From: JAMXLO01 sp963799415
Lineage (GTDB): Bacteria; Pseudomonadota; Alphaproteobacteria; Acetobacterales; Acetobacteraceae
NCBI GenBank assembly: GCA_963799415.1
Contig: CAWCXI010000025.1
Span: 62,001 to 126,000, forward strand
Reading direction: 5' to 3'
DNA: 64,000 bases
The position numbers and the translations under genes are program-made. Numbering within the stretch: the stretch's first letter is position 1; each line of letters opens with the position of its first letter. This document shows positions 36,395-46,385 of this stretch, in pieces. Under the pieces are notes generated by a model. That model worked only from the letters and a program-made list of their open reading frames with translations, made no database searches and was not told the DNA's origin.

Positions 36395-37350
36395 GCGGCG
36401 TTGGTGGCAGCACCCCCTCCCCACAGCCCCCTCCCGCAGGAGGAGGGGGAGTATATACGGCGACAGGGGGGAGGGGTGAGGAAACCCCATTCCGCCGGTT
36501 CGTCTCCGAATTCGCGGCGTCCCATATTGCTCTTGCGGCGCTTGTCGTGTTCGTCCTCATCGGTCTCGCCGCGATCTTCGCCCCACTCATCACGCCGCAG
36601 AATCCCTACGATCTGTCACAGCTCGACATCATGGATGGCCGCCTGCCGCCGGGCTCCGCATCGGGGGCCGGCTACACCTATATGCTCGGCACCGACGACC
36701 AGGGTCGCGACATGTTCTCCGGCATCCTGTACGGCCTGCGCATTTCGCTCGGCGTCGGCATCGGTTCTGCATTCATCGCGTGCATCTTCGGCACCGCTCT
36801 CGGCCTGTTCGCCGCCTATTCCGGAGGACGCACCGACGCCGCCATCATGCGTCTGGTCGATCTGCAGCTTTCCTTTCCTTCCATTCTCGTGGCACTGATG
36901 ATCCTCGCCATGCTCGGCAAAGGCGTGATGAACGTCGTGCTCGCATTGGTCATCGTCGAATGGGCGTACTACACGCGCACCGTGCGGGCCTCCGCCTTGG
37001 TGGAACGGCGACGCGAATACATCGAAGCAGCGGAATGCCTCGCGCTGCCGAAGCACCGCATCATCTTTCGCCATCTGTTTCCCAACTGCCTGCCACCGCT
37101 GATCGTCATCGCCACGCAGCAGGTCGCGCGCGCCATCGCGCTCGAGGCGACGCTGTCGTTTCTCGGCCTTGGCGTGCCGATCACCGAGCCGTCGCTGGGT
37201 CTGCTGATCGCCAACGGCTACCAGTATATGCTGTCCGGCAAATACTGGATCAGCTTCTATCCGGGCATCGCTCTGCTGGTCACCATCGTCGCGATCAACC
37301 TGGTCGGCGATCAGTTGCGCGACGTGCTGAACCCGCGGCTGCAACGGTGA
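36391..37350 (+). CDS. oligopeptide/dipeptide/nickel ABC transporter permease (DppC-like)
   Basis: A 319-residue second permease subunit with the OppC N-terminal helix (IALAALVVFVLIGLAAIFAPLI), the GTDDQGRD loop, and the EAA motif near EAAECLALPKHRIIFRHLFPN. The first 30 residues, before the helix, are encoded by a copy of the C-rich intergenic repeat (36411-36451) read in frame as a Pro/Gly-rich segment. GTG at 36391 overlaps the upstream stop, which argues that translation really begins before the repeat. It overlaps the next gene in a GTGA at 37347-37350. Confidence 0.9.
   Translation: MSGVGGSTPSPQPPPAGGGGVYTATGGRGEETPFRRFVSEFAASHIALAALVVFVLIGLAAIFAPLITPQNPYDLSQLDIMDGRLPPGSASGAGYTYMLGTDDQGRDMFSGILYGLRISLGVGIGSAFIACIFGTALGLFAAYSGGRTDAAIMRLVDLQLSFPSILVALMILAMLGKGVMNVVLALVIVEWAYYTRTVRASALVERRREYIEAAECLALPKHRIIFRHLFPNCLPPLIVIATQQVARAIALEATLSFLGLGVPITEPSLGLLIANGYQYMLSGKYWISFYPGIALLVTIVAINLVGDQLRDVLNPRLQR
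36411..36451. repeat. C-rich palindromic repeat inside a coding region
   Basis: A CCCCCTCCCC...GGAGGAGGGGGAG unit with a second GGGGGGAGGGG arm at 36467-36477. It belongs to the family at 25879-25980 and 27862-27904 but here lies inside the DppC-like gene, encoding residues about 8-20. Confidence 0.7.
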
Positions 37351-38320
37351 CCACTGCGACCCTCGAGGTGCGCAACCTGCGCACGCATTTCTTCACGCGC
37401 GCCGGCGTGGTGAAGGCGGTGGACGACGTGTCGTTCTCCATCGCGCGCGGACAGGTGCTGGGTCTGGTCGGCGAGTCCGGTTCCGGCAAGACGGTCACCG
37501 GATTCTCCATCATCGGCCTGGTCGATCCACCAGGGCGCATCGTCGGCGGGTCGATCCTGTATCAGGGCCAGGACCTCGCGAAACTCTCCGAGCGCGAGAT
37601 GCGCACTCTGCGCGGCAACCGCATCGCGATGATCTTCCAGGACCCGATGATGACGCTGAACCCGGTCCTGCGCATCGACACGCAGATGATCGAGACGGTG
37701 CGGGCGCATGCGAAGGTATCGCACGCCGAAGCACGCTCGCGTTCGCGTGATGCCCTTGGCATGGTGGGGATCCCGAGCCCCGACGAACGCCTCGCAGCGT
37801 ATCCGCATCAGTTCTCCGGCGGCATGCGGCAACGCGTGGCGATCGCCATCGCGCTGCTGCACCACCCCGATCTGCTGATCGCCGACGAACCGACCACGGC
37901 GCTCGACGTCACCATCCAGGCGCAGATTCTGGCCGAGGTGCAGAAGCTTGCGACAACCTACGGCACCGCGCTGATCTGGATCACGCACGATCTGTCGGTG
38001 ATCGCCGGCCTCGCCGACGAGATCGCGGTGATGTACGCCGGCCGCATCGTCGAGACGGGCGCCGCGGAGGCCGTGCTCGACCGGCCTCTGCATCCGTATA
38101 CACATGGCCTGATCGGCAGCGTGCCAAGCCGCAACCGGCGCGGCGAGAAGCTGCGGCAGATTGCCGGCATGACGCCCAGCCTGCTCAGCCTGCCGCCAGG
38201 CTGCGCCTTCCGCACCCGATGTGCATACGCCGACGCCGTGTGCGAGCAGGAACCGGAAGCATCGCAGCCCGTGCCGGGGCAGATCACTCGATGCTTTCAT
38301 CCGCTGGTGGCTGTTCCGGC

Positions 38321-38324
<4 letters not shown>
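37347..38324 (+). CDS. oligopeptide/dipeptide ABC transporter ATPase (DppD-like)
   Basis: A 325-residue cytosolic ATPase. Walker A is GESGSGKT, the Q-loop FQDPMMTLNP, the signature FSGGMRQR, Walker B LLIADEP, and the D-loop ALDVT. The C-terminal oligopeptide-type extension with the Cys pattern around CAFRTRCAYADAVC (likely the iron-sulfur or structural Cys set of DppD) is present. The start is the GTG at 37347 that overlaps the previous stop. Its own stop overlaps the ATG of the second ATPase (ATGA at 38321-38324). Confidence 0.92.
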
Positions 38325-39327
<1,003 letters not shown>

Positions 39328-39338
<11 letters not shown>

Positions 39339-40350
39339 ACGTCCTGTGACTTTTTCACCACTCCGCGTCGGTGTTGCGGGCGTCGGCCATTTCGGCCGCT
39401 TTCACGCGCTGAAGGTCGCGGCGTCCGGTCGTGCGACGTTGGCCGGCGTATTCGATCCTGATGCCGCACGCGCAAGGACGGTGGGTCTGGAGGTTGCCGC
39501 GCCGGCGATGGACTTCGCGACGCTGCTTGCGGCCAGTGACGCGCTGGTGATCGCGGCGCCGGCCGAGGCACACCATGCGCTGGCTGCCGAAGCGCTGCGG
39601 GTGGGGAAGCACGTGCTGGTGGAGAAGCCGATCGCCGCCACACTTGCGCAGGCCGATGAGCTCGCCGCGATGGCAGCGACGCGCGGCCTGGTATTGCAGG
39701 TCGGCCATCAGGAACGTTTCTCTGCCGCCTTCGCTGCAATCGAGGGAAGGCTCGGAGCCCCGCTCTATGTCGAGGCCACCAGAATTGCGCCGTTCAAGCA
39801 GCGCGGTACCGACGTGTCGGTGATCCTCGACCTGATGATACACGACCTCGACCTGATCCTGTCGCTGGTCGCGAGCGAGATCGAGAGTGTCGATGCGGTC
39901 GGCGCAGCGGTGGCCAGCGAGCATGCCGACATCGCCAATGCACGCATCCGCTTCGTCAACGGCGCAGTTGCGACGATCACTGCCTCGCGGGTCGCCATGC
40001 GCACCGAGCGGCGCATGCGCGTGTTCGCGCAGAACGGCTACCTGGCGGTGGACTTTGCCAACCGCCGCCTGTCAGCGATTTCGCGTGGAAGCGGCGCGCC
40101 GGTGCCGGGCGTTGCCGGCTTCGGCACCGAGGAGACTTCGTGGCAGGATCACGACTCGCTCGCCGCGGAACACGCCGCTTTCGTCGCCGCGGTGCTGGAC
40201 GGCGCACCGGTGCTGGTGGATGCAGCGGCCGGGCGGCGCGCATTGGCGGCGGCGCTGATGGTGACCGACAGCATCCACGCCACCCGCGCGCGGATGGCGG
40301 CGTCAGGGCTGATCGAGAACATCGAGAACAGCGGCGGCGGCAGCATCTGA
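39328..40350 (+). CDS. Gfo/Idh/MocA-family oxidoreductase
   Basis: A 340-residue NAD(P)-dependent sugar dehydrogenase. It has the Rossmann opening VGVAGVGHFGRFHALKV, the VLVEKPIAATLAQADEL segment with the family EKP motif, GHQERFSAAF, and the DLMIHDLDLIL stretch with the catalytic His. It overlaps the ABC ATPase stop by 11 bases, or starts 8 bases after it from a GTG at 39346. It is tail-to-tail with lpxB. In several lineages a gene of this family (gnnA) near lpxB makes the 3-keto sugar nucleotide for 3-amino lipid A; no gnnB aminotransferase is seen here, so that is only a possibility. Confidence 0.82.
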
Positions 40351-41436
40351 CGGCATTCCGGCAGGCGGTCTGAGTGAACCCAGCACATCGCGACAGGCGG
40401 CACGCTGCGCCGCGGCAACCGCCGGATCGTCCAGCAGCGAACGCACCGATGCTGCCAGGCGACCCGGCGTGCACGCTTCCTGGATGAGTTCCGGCATCAC
40501 CTCGCGCTGCGCCAGCAGATTGACCAGCGAAGCGTACTGCACGGTGATCAGGCGCCGCGCGATCGCCGCGGTCAGCGGATTAAGGCGATACGTCACCACC
40601 ATCGGCACGCCGGCCATTGCCAACTCCAGCGTCGAGGTGCCGGACTTGGTCAAAGCGGCGGAGGAGGCGGCGAAGGCGTCGTGCTTGGCCTCCAGTTCCG
40701 TCACCACCACCGGCTGCCGCGGCCAGTTGCGCGCACCGTCGCCGACCGCTTGCGCGACTGGCGCGGCCACCGGAACCACCGGTACAACGTCCGGCAGACG
40801 CTGCAATGTGGCGCCGAGGATCGGCAGAAGCGGCGCAACCTCGGTGCGACGGCTGCCAGGCATGAGCGTCAGCACGCGCGCCGTCGGATCGATGTTGTGC
40901 ATCGCTCGGAATCGCGCCGCGTCGCCGCGACCGGCGCCGCTCTCCAGCACAGGATGGCCGACGAACATGGCGGGCAGATCGTGGCGCGCGAAGAACTTCG
41001 GCTCGAACGGCAGCAGGCAGAGCAACTGGTCCCACAGACCGTGATAGTGCCGCACACGACCTTCACGCCACGCCCAGACCTGCGGCGCCACGTAGTGCAC
41101 GCGCTTCACGCCGAGTGGCTGGATCGCCCGCAGCAGCCGAAGCGTGAAGCCGGGGCTGTCGATCGTCACCACCACATCTGGACGGCGTGCGGCGATGTCG
41201 GCGACCGTCTGGCGCAGCCGACGCCGCAGATGATGCAGGCGCGGCAGCACTTCGAGCAGGCCCATCAATGCGAGGTCCTGCATCGGGAACAGACTGGCGA
41301 GGCCTTGCGCCGCCATCTGCTCGCCGCCAATGCCGGCGAAGGTGAGATCCGGCCGTCGCGTTCGGAGTGCGGCCATCAGTCGACCACCCAGCACATCGCC
41401 GCTCGACTCGCCGGCCACCAGATAGACCAGCGGCAC
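40303..41436 (-). CDS. lpxB: lipid-A-disaccharide synthase
   Basis: A 377-residue GT19 glycosyltransferase that joins UDP-diacylglucosamine and lipid X into the lipid A disaccharide at the inner membrane. Diagnostic segments are LVAGESSGDVLGGRLM, FAGIGGEQM, DSPGFTLRLLRAIQ, VHYVAPQVWAWREGR, LMPGSRRTEV and the C-terminal TKSGTSTLELAMAGVPMVV. The start is the GTG at 41436, sharing one base with the TAG stop of the HAD gene, which fits the usual first residue before PLVYLVAGE. The final 48 bases run antisense over the 3' end of the Gfo/Idh/MocA gene. Confidence 0.93.
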   Translation of the reverse strand: MPLVYLVAGESSGDVLGGRLMAALRTRRPDLTFAGIGGEQMAAQGLASLFPMQDLALMGLLEVLPRLHHLRRRLRQTVADIAARRPDVVVTIDSPGFTLRLLRAIQPLGVKRVHYVAPQVWAWREGRVRHYHGLWDQLLCLLPFEPKFFARHDLPAMFVGHPVLESGAGRGDAARFRAMHNIDPTARVLTLMPGSRRTEVAPLLPILGATLQRLPDVVPVVPVAAPVAQAVGDGARNWPRQPVVVTELEAKHDAFAASSAALTKSGTSTLELAMAGVPMVVTYRLNPLTAAIARRLITVQYASLVNLLAQREVMPELIQEACTPGRLAASVRSLLDDPAVAAAQRAACRDVLGSLRPPAGMPSDAAAAAVLDVLDQP

Positions 41437-42065
41437 TACGACAGCGCGTGCGCCAGGAGCGGCGTCAGAGTGCGGTGATGCGCGATCGGCGAAGGAGTAT
41501 CCGGTGGAACCGTCATGCCGATCCGATCGTGCCACCATGTTGGAATACCGACACGCGCGGTGCCGAACAGGTCATAGGCGGACCCTGCCACGAACAGACA
41601 ATTTTCCGCCGCCACGCCCAGTTCGCTCAGTGCGAGCCGATAAGGTCGCGGATCCGGTTTGTAGTGGCCGGCACGTTCGGCGGTGACAATCACGCTGAAC
41701 GGAACCGGGATGCGGCCCGCTGCCAGGCGGCCGAGTGCCTCAGAGCAGTTGGTGACCACGCCGATCTGCATGCCGGCGGCATGCAGCTTGCCGAGTACAT
41801 CGCCGGCTTCAAGCCAGGGCTCGATGTCGCCATAGCGGGCCGCGAGTTCGTCGGCGAGCCGGCGCGGCAGTCCGACCGTTTCGGCAGCATTGGCGACGAC
41901 GTCTTCGTAGGGCTGATAGCGACCGGTCCGGTAGGTGATTGCCAGATACTCCGCGCGCCAGCGACGGCCGGCCTCCTCGTCGCCAGCTACGGCATTCCAC
42001 AGCGTCCAGCTATCCAGCAGGCCGGTCAGCAGATCGAACAGCACGGCATCGTAGCGTCGGGTCAT
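41436..42065 (-). CDS. HAD-family hydrolase (haloacid dehalogenase type II-like)
   Basis: A 209-residue phosphatase- or dehalogenase-like enzyme. Motif I is seen as AVLFDLLTGLLD, where the second Asp of the usual DxD is replaced by Leu-Thr, motif II as VVTNCS, the Lys in HYKPDPRPY and motif IV around FVAGSAYDLFGTARVG, where the usual GD is AG-S. Changed motif I and IV residues resemble haloacid dehalogenases more than phosphatases. The start ATG at 42065 lies in an ATGA overlap with the phosphotransferase stop, and its stop overlaps the lpxB start. Part of a tight four-gene set with hisI first. Confidence 0.8.
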   Translation of the reverse strand: MTRRYDAVLFDLLTGLLDSWTLWNAVAGDEEAGRRWRAEYLAITYRTGRYQPYEDVVANAAETVGLPRRLADELAARYGDIEPWLEAGDVLGKLHAAGMQIGVVTNCSEALGRLAAGRIPVPFSVIVTAERAGHYKPDPRPYRLALSELGVAAENCLFVAGSAYDLFGTARVGIPTWWHDRIGMTVPPDTPSPIAHHRTLTPLLAHALS

Positions 42066-43129
42066 GTCAGCAGTTCTCGACAGCCCAGATCGTCGATCGC
42101 CAGAAAGATGCGCTCCATGTGATTCCACCAGATGACGGGGGGAATGTCGTGTGCCGCCTGCCACACTGGCGTCGCCATCTGCCATAAGGCCGCCCAGCGA
42201 TAGTCGTCGTCCAGCGTCTGACGGTCATAGCCACGCACGCCATGGGCGAGCAACGTCGCGTGGTAGCGGTCCAGCAATGCGCGTTCCAGGCGGTGCCGTC
42301 GGTCGGGATACCAGTGCAGCGCCATCATATAGGCGAGGTCGCTGGTGGCGATGCCGATCCGCCAGCCGTCCCAGTCGAACAGCCGCACATCGTCCCCGCC
42401 GTCACGCGGCAGGAAGACGTTCCACACATGCGCGTCGCCGTGAATGAGTGTGACGTCGCGATGCGTATGATAGCGCTGGAGCAGACGCGGTCCGGCGTCG
42501 AGCAATCGCTCGTACAGCATTCGACGTTCGCGCGGCAGGGAATCGCCGAGGCGATCGGCGAAGCGGGCAAAATGCGCCGCCAGATCCCGCAGCATGTGAT
42601 CCGACGCCGCGGCGTCCCGCCAGGTGCCGATCGAGTTGCCCAGACCCGGATCGTCCCACCATGCGGCATGGAATCGGGCCCATGCAGCCACGATCCTCTG
42701 GCACTGCTCCGTCGTGGGAGGCAGAGGCCACGCGGTGGCGAGGGAGTGAGTGTCGGTGAGGTCCTCGAGCAGCAGATGCCAGGACTTTGTCGTCGGGTCG
42801 CAGTGCGCCTCGAAGCACCGTGGCACGATGCATCGCGGCAGTGACGCGGCGACGTCGGTATAGAATGCAACTTCCTGGCGGCCGCCATTCCAGCGGGTGT
42901 CCGCGCGATCCGGGTGAGGTGTCTTGAGGATCACGGAACGCGGCGCGTCTGTCGTGTCATTATCGTAGACGAGGCGCAGGCGCATGATCTGCGAGAGGAT
43001 GGTGGGGCGAGAGCTCTCGACAACAACGTCGCGCACGCAGGCGTCGCCAAGCGCGCCGGCACGGCGCAGTGCCTCGGTGAGGTGCGCAGGGTCGGCGGCC
43101 GCTGGCAGGTGTTGCGTCGTCAAGACCAT
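42062..43129 (-). CDS. aminoglycoside phosphotransferase-family (APH/choline kinase fold) protein
   Basis: A 355-residue kinase-like protein of the APH family. It shows SVILKTPHP as the ATP-Lys strand, the LLLEDL hinge, the catalytic loop THRDVTLIHGDAHVWNVFLP with the HGDxHxxN motif, and the metal Asp in RLFDWDGWRIG. Similar genes phosphorylate small alcohols or aminated substrates; the substrate is not clear. ATG 43129 is used; the longer frame overlaps hisI and lacks homology. It is 10 bases after the hisI stop and overlaps the HAD gene in ATGA. Confidence 0.82.
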   Translation of the reverse strand: MVLTTQHLPAAADPAHLTEALRRAGALGDACVRDVVVESSRPTILSQIMRLRLVYDNDTTDAPRSVILKTPHPDRADTRWNGGRQEVAFYTDVAASLPRCIVPRCFEAHCDPTTKSWHLLLEDLTDTHSLATAWPLPPTTEQCQRIVAAWARFHAAWWDDPGLGNSIGTWRDAAASDHMLRDLAAHFARFADRLGDSLPRERRMLYERLLDAGPRLLQRYHTHRDVTLIHGDAHVWNVFLPRDGGDDVRLFDWDGWRIGIATSDLAYMMALHWYPDRRHRLERALLDRYHATLLAHGVRGYDRQTLDDDYRWAALWQMATPVWQAAHDIPPVIWWNHMERIFLAIDDLGCRELLT

Positions 43130-43139
43130 CCCGCGCCTT

Positions 43140-43538
43140 TCAGTGGCCGTGGCCGCCGTACAAGGTCTCTGGTGATACCAATGGAGCAGCGATCTCCACC
43201 AGTTCGCCATTCTGCGCGGCACGGAAGAAGCAACTTCGCCGGCCGGTGTGGCAGGCGACGCCATCCTGATCGACCAGCAGCAGCAGCGTGTCGCCGTCAC
43301 AGTCGATGCGCAGTTCTTTGAGGTGCTGCACCTGGCCGGAGGTCTCGCCTTTGCGCCATAGCGCGTTGCGGCTGCGGCTGAAGTAGCAGACGCGATTGGT
43401 GGCGATCGTCTCTACCACCGAGTCACGGTTCATCCAGGCGAGCATCAGCACCTCGCCGGTGTCATGCTGCTGCGCGATGGCGGGAACCAAGCCCCCGGCG
43501 TCGAAGCGGATGGCGGCCAGAATGTCTTGTTCAGTCAT
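43140..43538 (-). CDS. hisI: phosphoribosyl-AMP cyclohydrolase
   Basis: A 132-residue histidine-synthesis enzyme (third step: PR-AMP to ProFAR), cytosolic, zinc-dependent. Seen are PAIAQQHDTGEVLMLAWMN, the TNRVCYFSRSRNALWRKGETSG stretch with the first zinc Cys set, and the strongly conserved DCDGDTLLLLVDQDGVACHTGRRSCFF. It is the stand-alone HisI form, without the HisE pyrophosphohydrolase domain. The ATG at 43538 is used rather than the longer frame to 43802. It is the first gene of the set with the APH, HAD and lpxB genes. Confidence 0.94.
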   Translation of the reverse strand: MTEQDILAAIRFDAGGLVPAIAQQHDTGEVLMLAWMNRDSVVETIATNRVCYFSRSRNALWRKGETSGQVQHLKELRIDCDGDTLLLLVDQDGVACHTGRRSCFFRAAQNGELVEIAAPLVSPETLYGGHGH

Positions 43539-43626
43539 GGCTGCTATATTGGAGTGGAGCAGCCCGTTGGGAAGGATCAGGGCTCCGCCCTGAAACCCGC
43601 CAGAGGGCTTTGCCCCCTGGCCCCCA

Positions 43627-43645
43627 GCAAAGGCGGAGCCTTTGC
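43627..43645. repeat. short hairpin upstream of hisI
   Basis: GCAAAGGC-GGA-GCCTTTGC, an 8-base perfect stem with a 3-base loop, in the 200-base gap before hisI. It is part of a GC-rich repeat-like stretch (43576-43660, with GGGCTCCGCCC) that also has small inverted arms. No T-run follows it. Confidence 0.5.
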
Positions 43646-43743
43646 GATCCATCCGTTTCCGCAATCCCGGGCGAAGCCTCGATTTCCATTGCGCACTGAC
43701 ACAATTGTCCGGACGATCCCGCATGCACCGCTCGCTACCCCTC

Positions 43744-44245
43744 ATGTTCCGATCGTTGATGTACGCGCTGCGCGGCGGCTTCCTGGCGCGCCCTCTGGTC
43801 ATCGCGTTGCTGCTGGGTACGGCCGGCGCCGTGGCCGCGCACGCGCGCGATCTCGCCGGCGGTGAACGATCCGAGCACGGCGATCAGTTGCATCGATCAA
43901 CTCAGCCGCATCATGATCCGCTAGGTCGGCCGCGTACGGCCGCCGTCGCATCTGTATGACCTGCCGAACGTGCTGCGCGTCGTGCTGCCCTGGATCGGCT
44001 TCAACGGCCTGGTTGATACTGCGTTCGAGCAGATCCGCCATTACGGCACGGGCGATGTCGCGGTGAGCCTGCCCTGCTTCGCGCCTACGCCGACATTGCC
44101 GGCACGCTACGCGATCCGGCGCCGCGCGACGTGCTGGACCCGCGCGCGCAGGCCGTGGTCGCGGGCTGTGAGGCACGCCTGCCGGACACGGACCTGGCCA
44201 GGCTGCGCAGACGGTGCCGTGCCTCTTGCGGAGTTCCCGCGGTGA
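43744..44245 (+). pseudogene. DUF2254 membrane protein, internally deleted remnant
   Basis: A decayed copy of a DUF2254 inner-membrane protein, normally about 430 residues. The first piece is an N-terminal helix (MFRSLMYALRGGFLARP...). At about 43855 it jumps, out of frame, into AVNDPSTAISCIDQLSRIMIR, which is followed by an in-frame TAG at 43922, then VGRVRPPSHLYDLPNVLRVVLPWIGFNGLVDTAFEQIRHYGTGDVAVSL, and another frame change near 44070. More than 200 codons of the middle are missing. Unlike the eight +1 cases, this has a deletion, a stop and a base loss, so it is real decay. Confidence 0.75.
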
Positions 44246-44249
44246 CGCC

Positions 44250-44783
44250 TTATGTCGGCCAGCCGGTGCGGATCGGATCCCTGCCGTCCCATCCCATGGC
44301 CGCCTCGCGTACCGCATCGAAAATGTGCCGGCGCATCGGGGTGGCATGCGACATCTCGATGATCGTGCCGGGATGCCCCTCGTTGCGAAAATACACGAAC
44401 CGGCCGCGCGGCGCGTCGCCCTCCTGACCGACCACATAGCCGGCCGCAAGCGCACGGTCATAGAGCTCGTCGTAGTTCTCCGGCCAGCTCGACCAGTGCT
44501 GTAGCCCACCCGTGGGGTTCGCAGCCAGGAAGTCGCGGCCCATCGACGGATGGTCCGAACGCTGCTGGATCAGCTCGATCTGCATCTCGCCCGAGTTGGC
44601 GAGCGCGATCGACAGGTGGATGTCGTCGTACGGCTTCCCGCCGTAGCTGAACGAGGTCAATGGCAGGCGCTCGGCATAGAACCACGGACCGACCCCGCAG
44701 ACCTCGATCCAATGCCGCATCGCGGCCTCGATGTCGGGGACGACATAGCCCATCTGGCGCAGCGGTCCGAACAGCCGGCTCAT
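44250..44783 (-). CDS. VOC-family (glyoxalase-like) protein
   Basis: A 177-residue protein with two vicinal-oxygen-chelate beta-alpha-beta-beta-beta units; family members bind a metal and act on small dicarbonyls, methylmalonyl-CoA or ring-cleavage substrates. It opens MSRLFGPLRQMGYVVPDIEAAMRHWIE and contains HWSSWPENYDELYDRALAAGYVV and GTIIEMSH, metal-site positions. The ATG at 44783 is chosen because GGAGG lies 8 bases upstream. The neighbour on one side is the decayed DUF2254 gene and on the other an acyl carrier protein, 128 bases away; no clear pathway is suggested. Confidence 0.82.
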   Translation of the reverse strand: MSRLFGPLRQMGYVVPDIEAAMRHWIEVCGVGPWFYAERLPLTSFSYGGKPYDDIHLSIALANSGEMQIELIQQRSDHPSMGRDFLAANPTGGLQHWSSWPENYDELYDRALAAGYVVGQEGDAPRGRFVYFRNEGHPGTIIEMSHATPMRRHIFDAVREAAMGWDGRDPIRTGWPT

Positions 44784-44911
44784 GACGCGTCCTCCATGTT
44801 GTGGAGAAGCAATCTTGTGGCTCATGCGACTGCCATTCAAGGCAGCCACCCCAGACCTCGTCCAGGTCGGGGCGCTCAGATGCACTTCCGCAGTGCGATA
44901 AGAAGGCCGGC

Positions 44912-45151
44912 TCAAGGGGCGACTTGGATAAAGCGGACGGCATCCTTCAGGGTGCGAATATTGCTCGCGTCCGTCCGGTCAATCTCGACTGCGAACTCGT
45001 CTTCGAAAGCGATCATCAGCTCGGCGATGTCGAGGCTGTCCGCGCCAAGATCCTGGCCGAAGGAGGTATTGGGCTCGATCACGTCTTCAGCGACGCCCAA
45101 ATGACTTGCGACGATCTGTCTTACTCTATTGGTCACATCAGACATCTGCAT
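44912..45151 (-). CDS. acyl carrier protein
   Basis: A 79-residue acidic four-helix carrier. The phosphopantetheine Ser is in DLGADSLD at Ser39. The sequence around SFGQDLGADSLDIAELMIAFEDEFAVEI is close to fatty-acid ACPs. The ATG at 45151 or the ATG at 45145 may start it. It stands apart from fab genes, next to a VOC gene and a sugar-nucleotide gene, so it could be a specialised ACP for lipid or polysaccharide modification rather than the main AcpP. That is inference from place. Confidence 0.9.
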   Translation of the reverse strand: MQMSDVTNRVRQIVASHLGVAEDVIEPNTSFGQDLGADSLDIAELMIAFEDEFAVEIDRTDASNIRTLKDAVRFIQVAP

Positions 45152-45630
45152 GGTACCCTACGCCAGTGCATAAAACGGGGGAGGCCATTTCAATGGCTTA
45201 TGCAGCACGATTAATTCCGCTTCATATTAGCAAAGCGTACTGGATCTGTAGCTTCGGGAGGCCCGAGGTTTGAGCAAACAAGGTAGTAGATAAAAGTATC
45301 AACTACACTGCAGGCACATGCCCGAGGCAACGATTGGCGGCGGCTCGGAGATTACGCCCTCGACCCTCACCTATCGATCTAGTCCGAGGGAGTTCGACAA
45401 GTGTGACTGGATGGACCTTTCGCCCCGCAACCCTCTGAATGATCTAGTCCGCGGCCAGGGAAATCAGCGGCTGAGGCAAGAGGTCTATGACCAGGACTAA
45501 GACCCTTCCTCATCCGATCGGTACCGTATTGCCGGTTTGACCAACGCCTCCGTAACGAACATTCTGAGCAGGCCCAAATCGCATTGGTCCGCCATATCAT
45601 TGAGCGGGCCCCTATACATGGGGGAAAGAA
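45152..45630. other. AT-richer intergenic region before the nucleotidyltransferase
   Basis: About 480 bases with lower GC than the neighbours, between divergent genes. It holds a 60-codon plus-strand frame (45318-45500) with no recognisable features, which I do not call. Sequences such as AAACAAGGTAGTAGATAAAAGTATCAAC (45276-45303) are AT-rich and could hold promoters for the divergent acp and nucleotidyltransferase genes. No hairpin stands out. Confidence 0.4.
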
Positions 45631-46362
45631 GTGAAAGCTGTAATCCAGTCAGGCGGCAAAGGCATGCGCCTGCGGCCGTACACGACCATATTGCCGAAGC
45701 CGCTCATGCCGGTTGGATCCAAGCCTGTCTTGGAACTCCTGCTCAAATGGCTGCGCAGAAACGGGATACACGATGTTTACATCACCACTGGGTACCTTGG
45801 CCACCTGATTCGCAGCTTTTGTGGCGACGGACACCAATGGAACCTTCGCATCAACTATACAGACGAGCCTGAGCCGCTGGGTACCGTGGGCGCGTTGAGT
45901 CTGCTGCGCGACGAACTCGATACCCGGTTTCTGGTCCTCAACGGCGATCTTCTGACCGATCTGAACCTGAACGCCTTTGTTTCATGCCACCGAGAGAGTG
46001 GCTCGCCTCTGACGATCGCAACAGTCGAGAAAGATATCCGGCTGGACTTCGGGATCATTGAGGGCAAGGACAATCGCGTCAGCCGCTTCCGGGAAAAGCC
46101 GCATCTTCGTCATCTCGTGAGCATGGGCGTCTACTGTATGGAACCCGAGATGCTGGACCATATCCCGCATGGCATTCCATTCGGGTTCGACGATCTCATG
46201 TACCAAATGCTTGATTTGGGAGTTCCGGTCAGCACATTTCTGCATAGCGGCTTCTGGCTTGATATCGGCCGGCCGGAAGATTTCCAAAAGGCACAGGAAC
46301 TCGGTTGGGACGACGGTGCGCCGGCGTTCGAAATGGCACCTTTGGAGTTCGAAACGGTTTAG
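45631..46362 (+). CDS. sugar-nucleotidyltransferase
   Basis: A 243-residue NTP-transferase that couples a sugar 1-phosphate to a nucleotide, for polysaccharide or LPS synthesis. The signature is at the start (MKAVIQSGGKGMRLRPYTTILPKPLMPVG), then VLNGDLLTDLNLNAFV with the metal Asp, a FGIIEGKDNRVSRFREKP strand and a GFWLDIGRPEDF end. The start is GTG at 45631 with GGGGGAAAG about 6 bases upstream. The sugar is not clear. It is followed by a LuxR regulator whose likely ATG is 24 bases after its stop. Confidence 0.87.
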   Translation: MKAVIQSGGKGMRLRPYTTILPKPLMPVGSKPVLELLLKWLRRNGIHDVYITTGYLGHLIRSFCGDGHQWNLRINYTDEPEPLGTVGALSLLRDELDTRFLVLNGDLLTDLNLNAFVSCHRESGSPLTIATVEKDIRLDFGIIEGKDNRVSRFREKPHLRHLVSMGVYCMEPEMLDHIPHGIPFGFDDLMYQMLDLGVPVSTFLHSGFWLDIGRPEDFQKAQELGWDDGAPAFEMAPLEFETV

Positions 46363-46385
46363 GTCGTATCGCTAAACGGATCACG

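Noticed and set aside
33983..36490. An 835-codon minus-strand open frame
   Set aside because: It reads antisense through the DppB-like permease before entering the ArgE-like gene; only its part from 35323 downstream to the frameshift is real.
45318..45500. A 60-codon plus-strand frame in the gap before the nucleotidyltransferase
   Set aside because: No ribosome site, no conserved pattern and weak codon bias.
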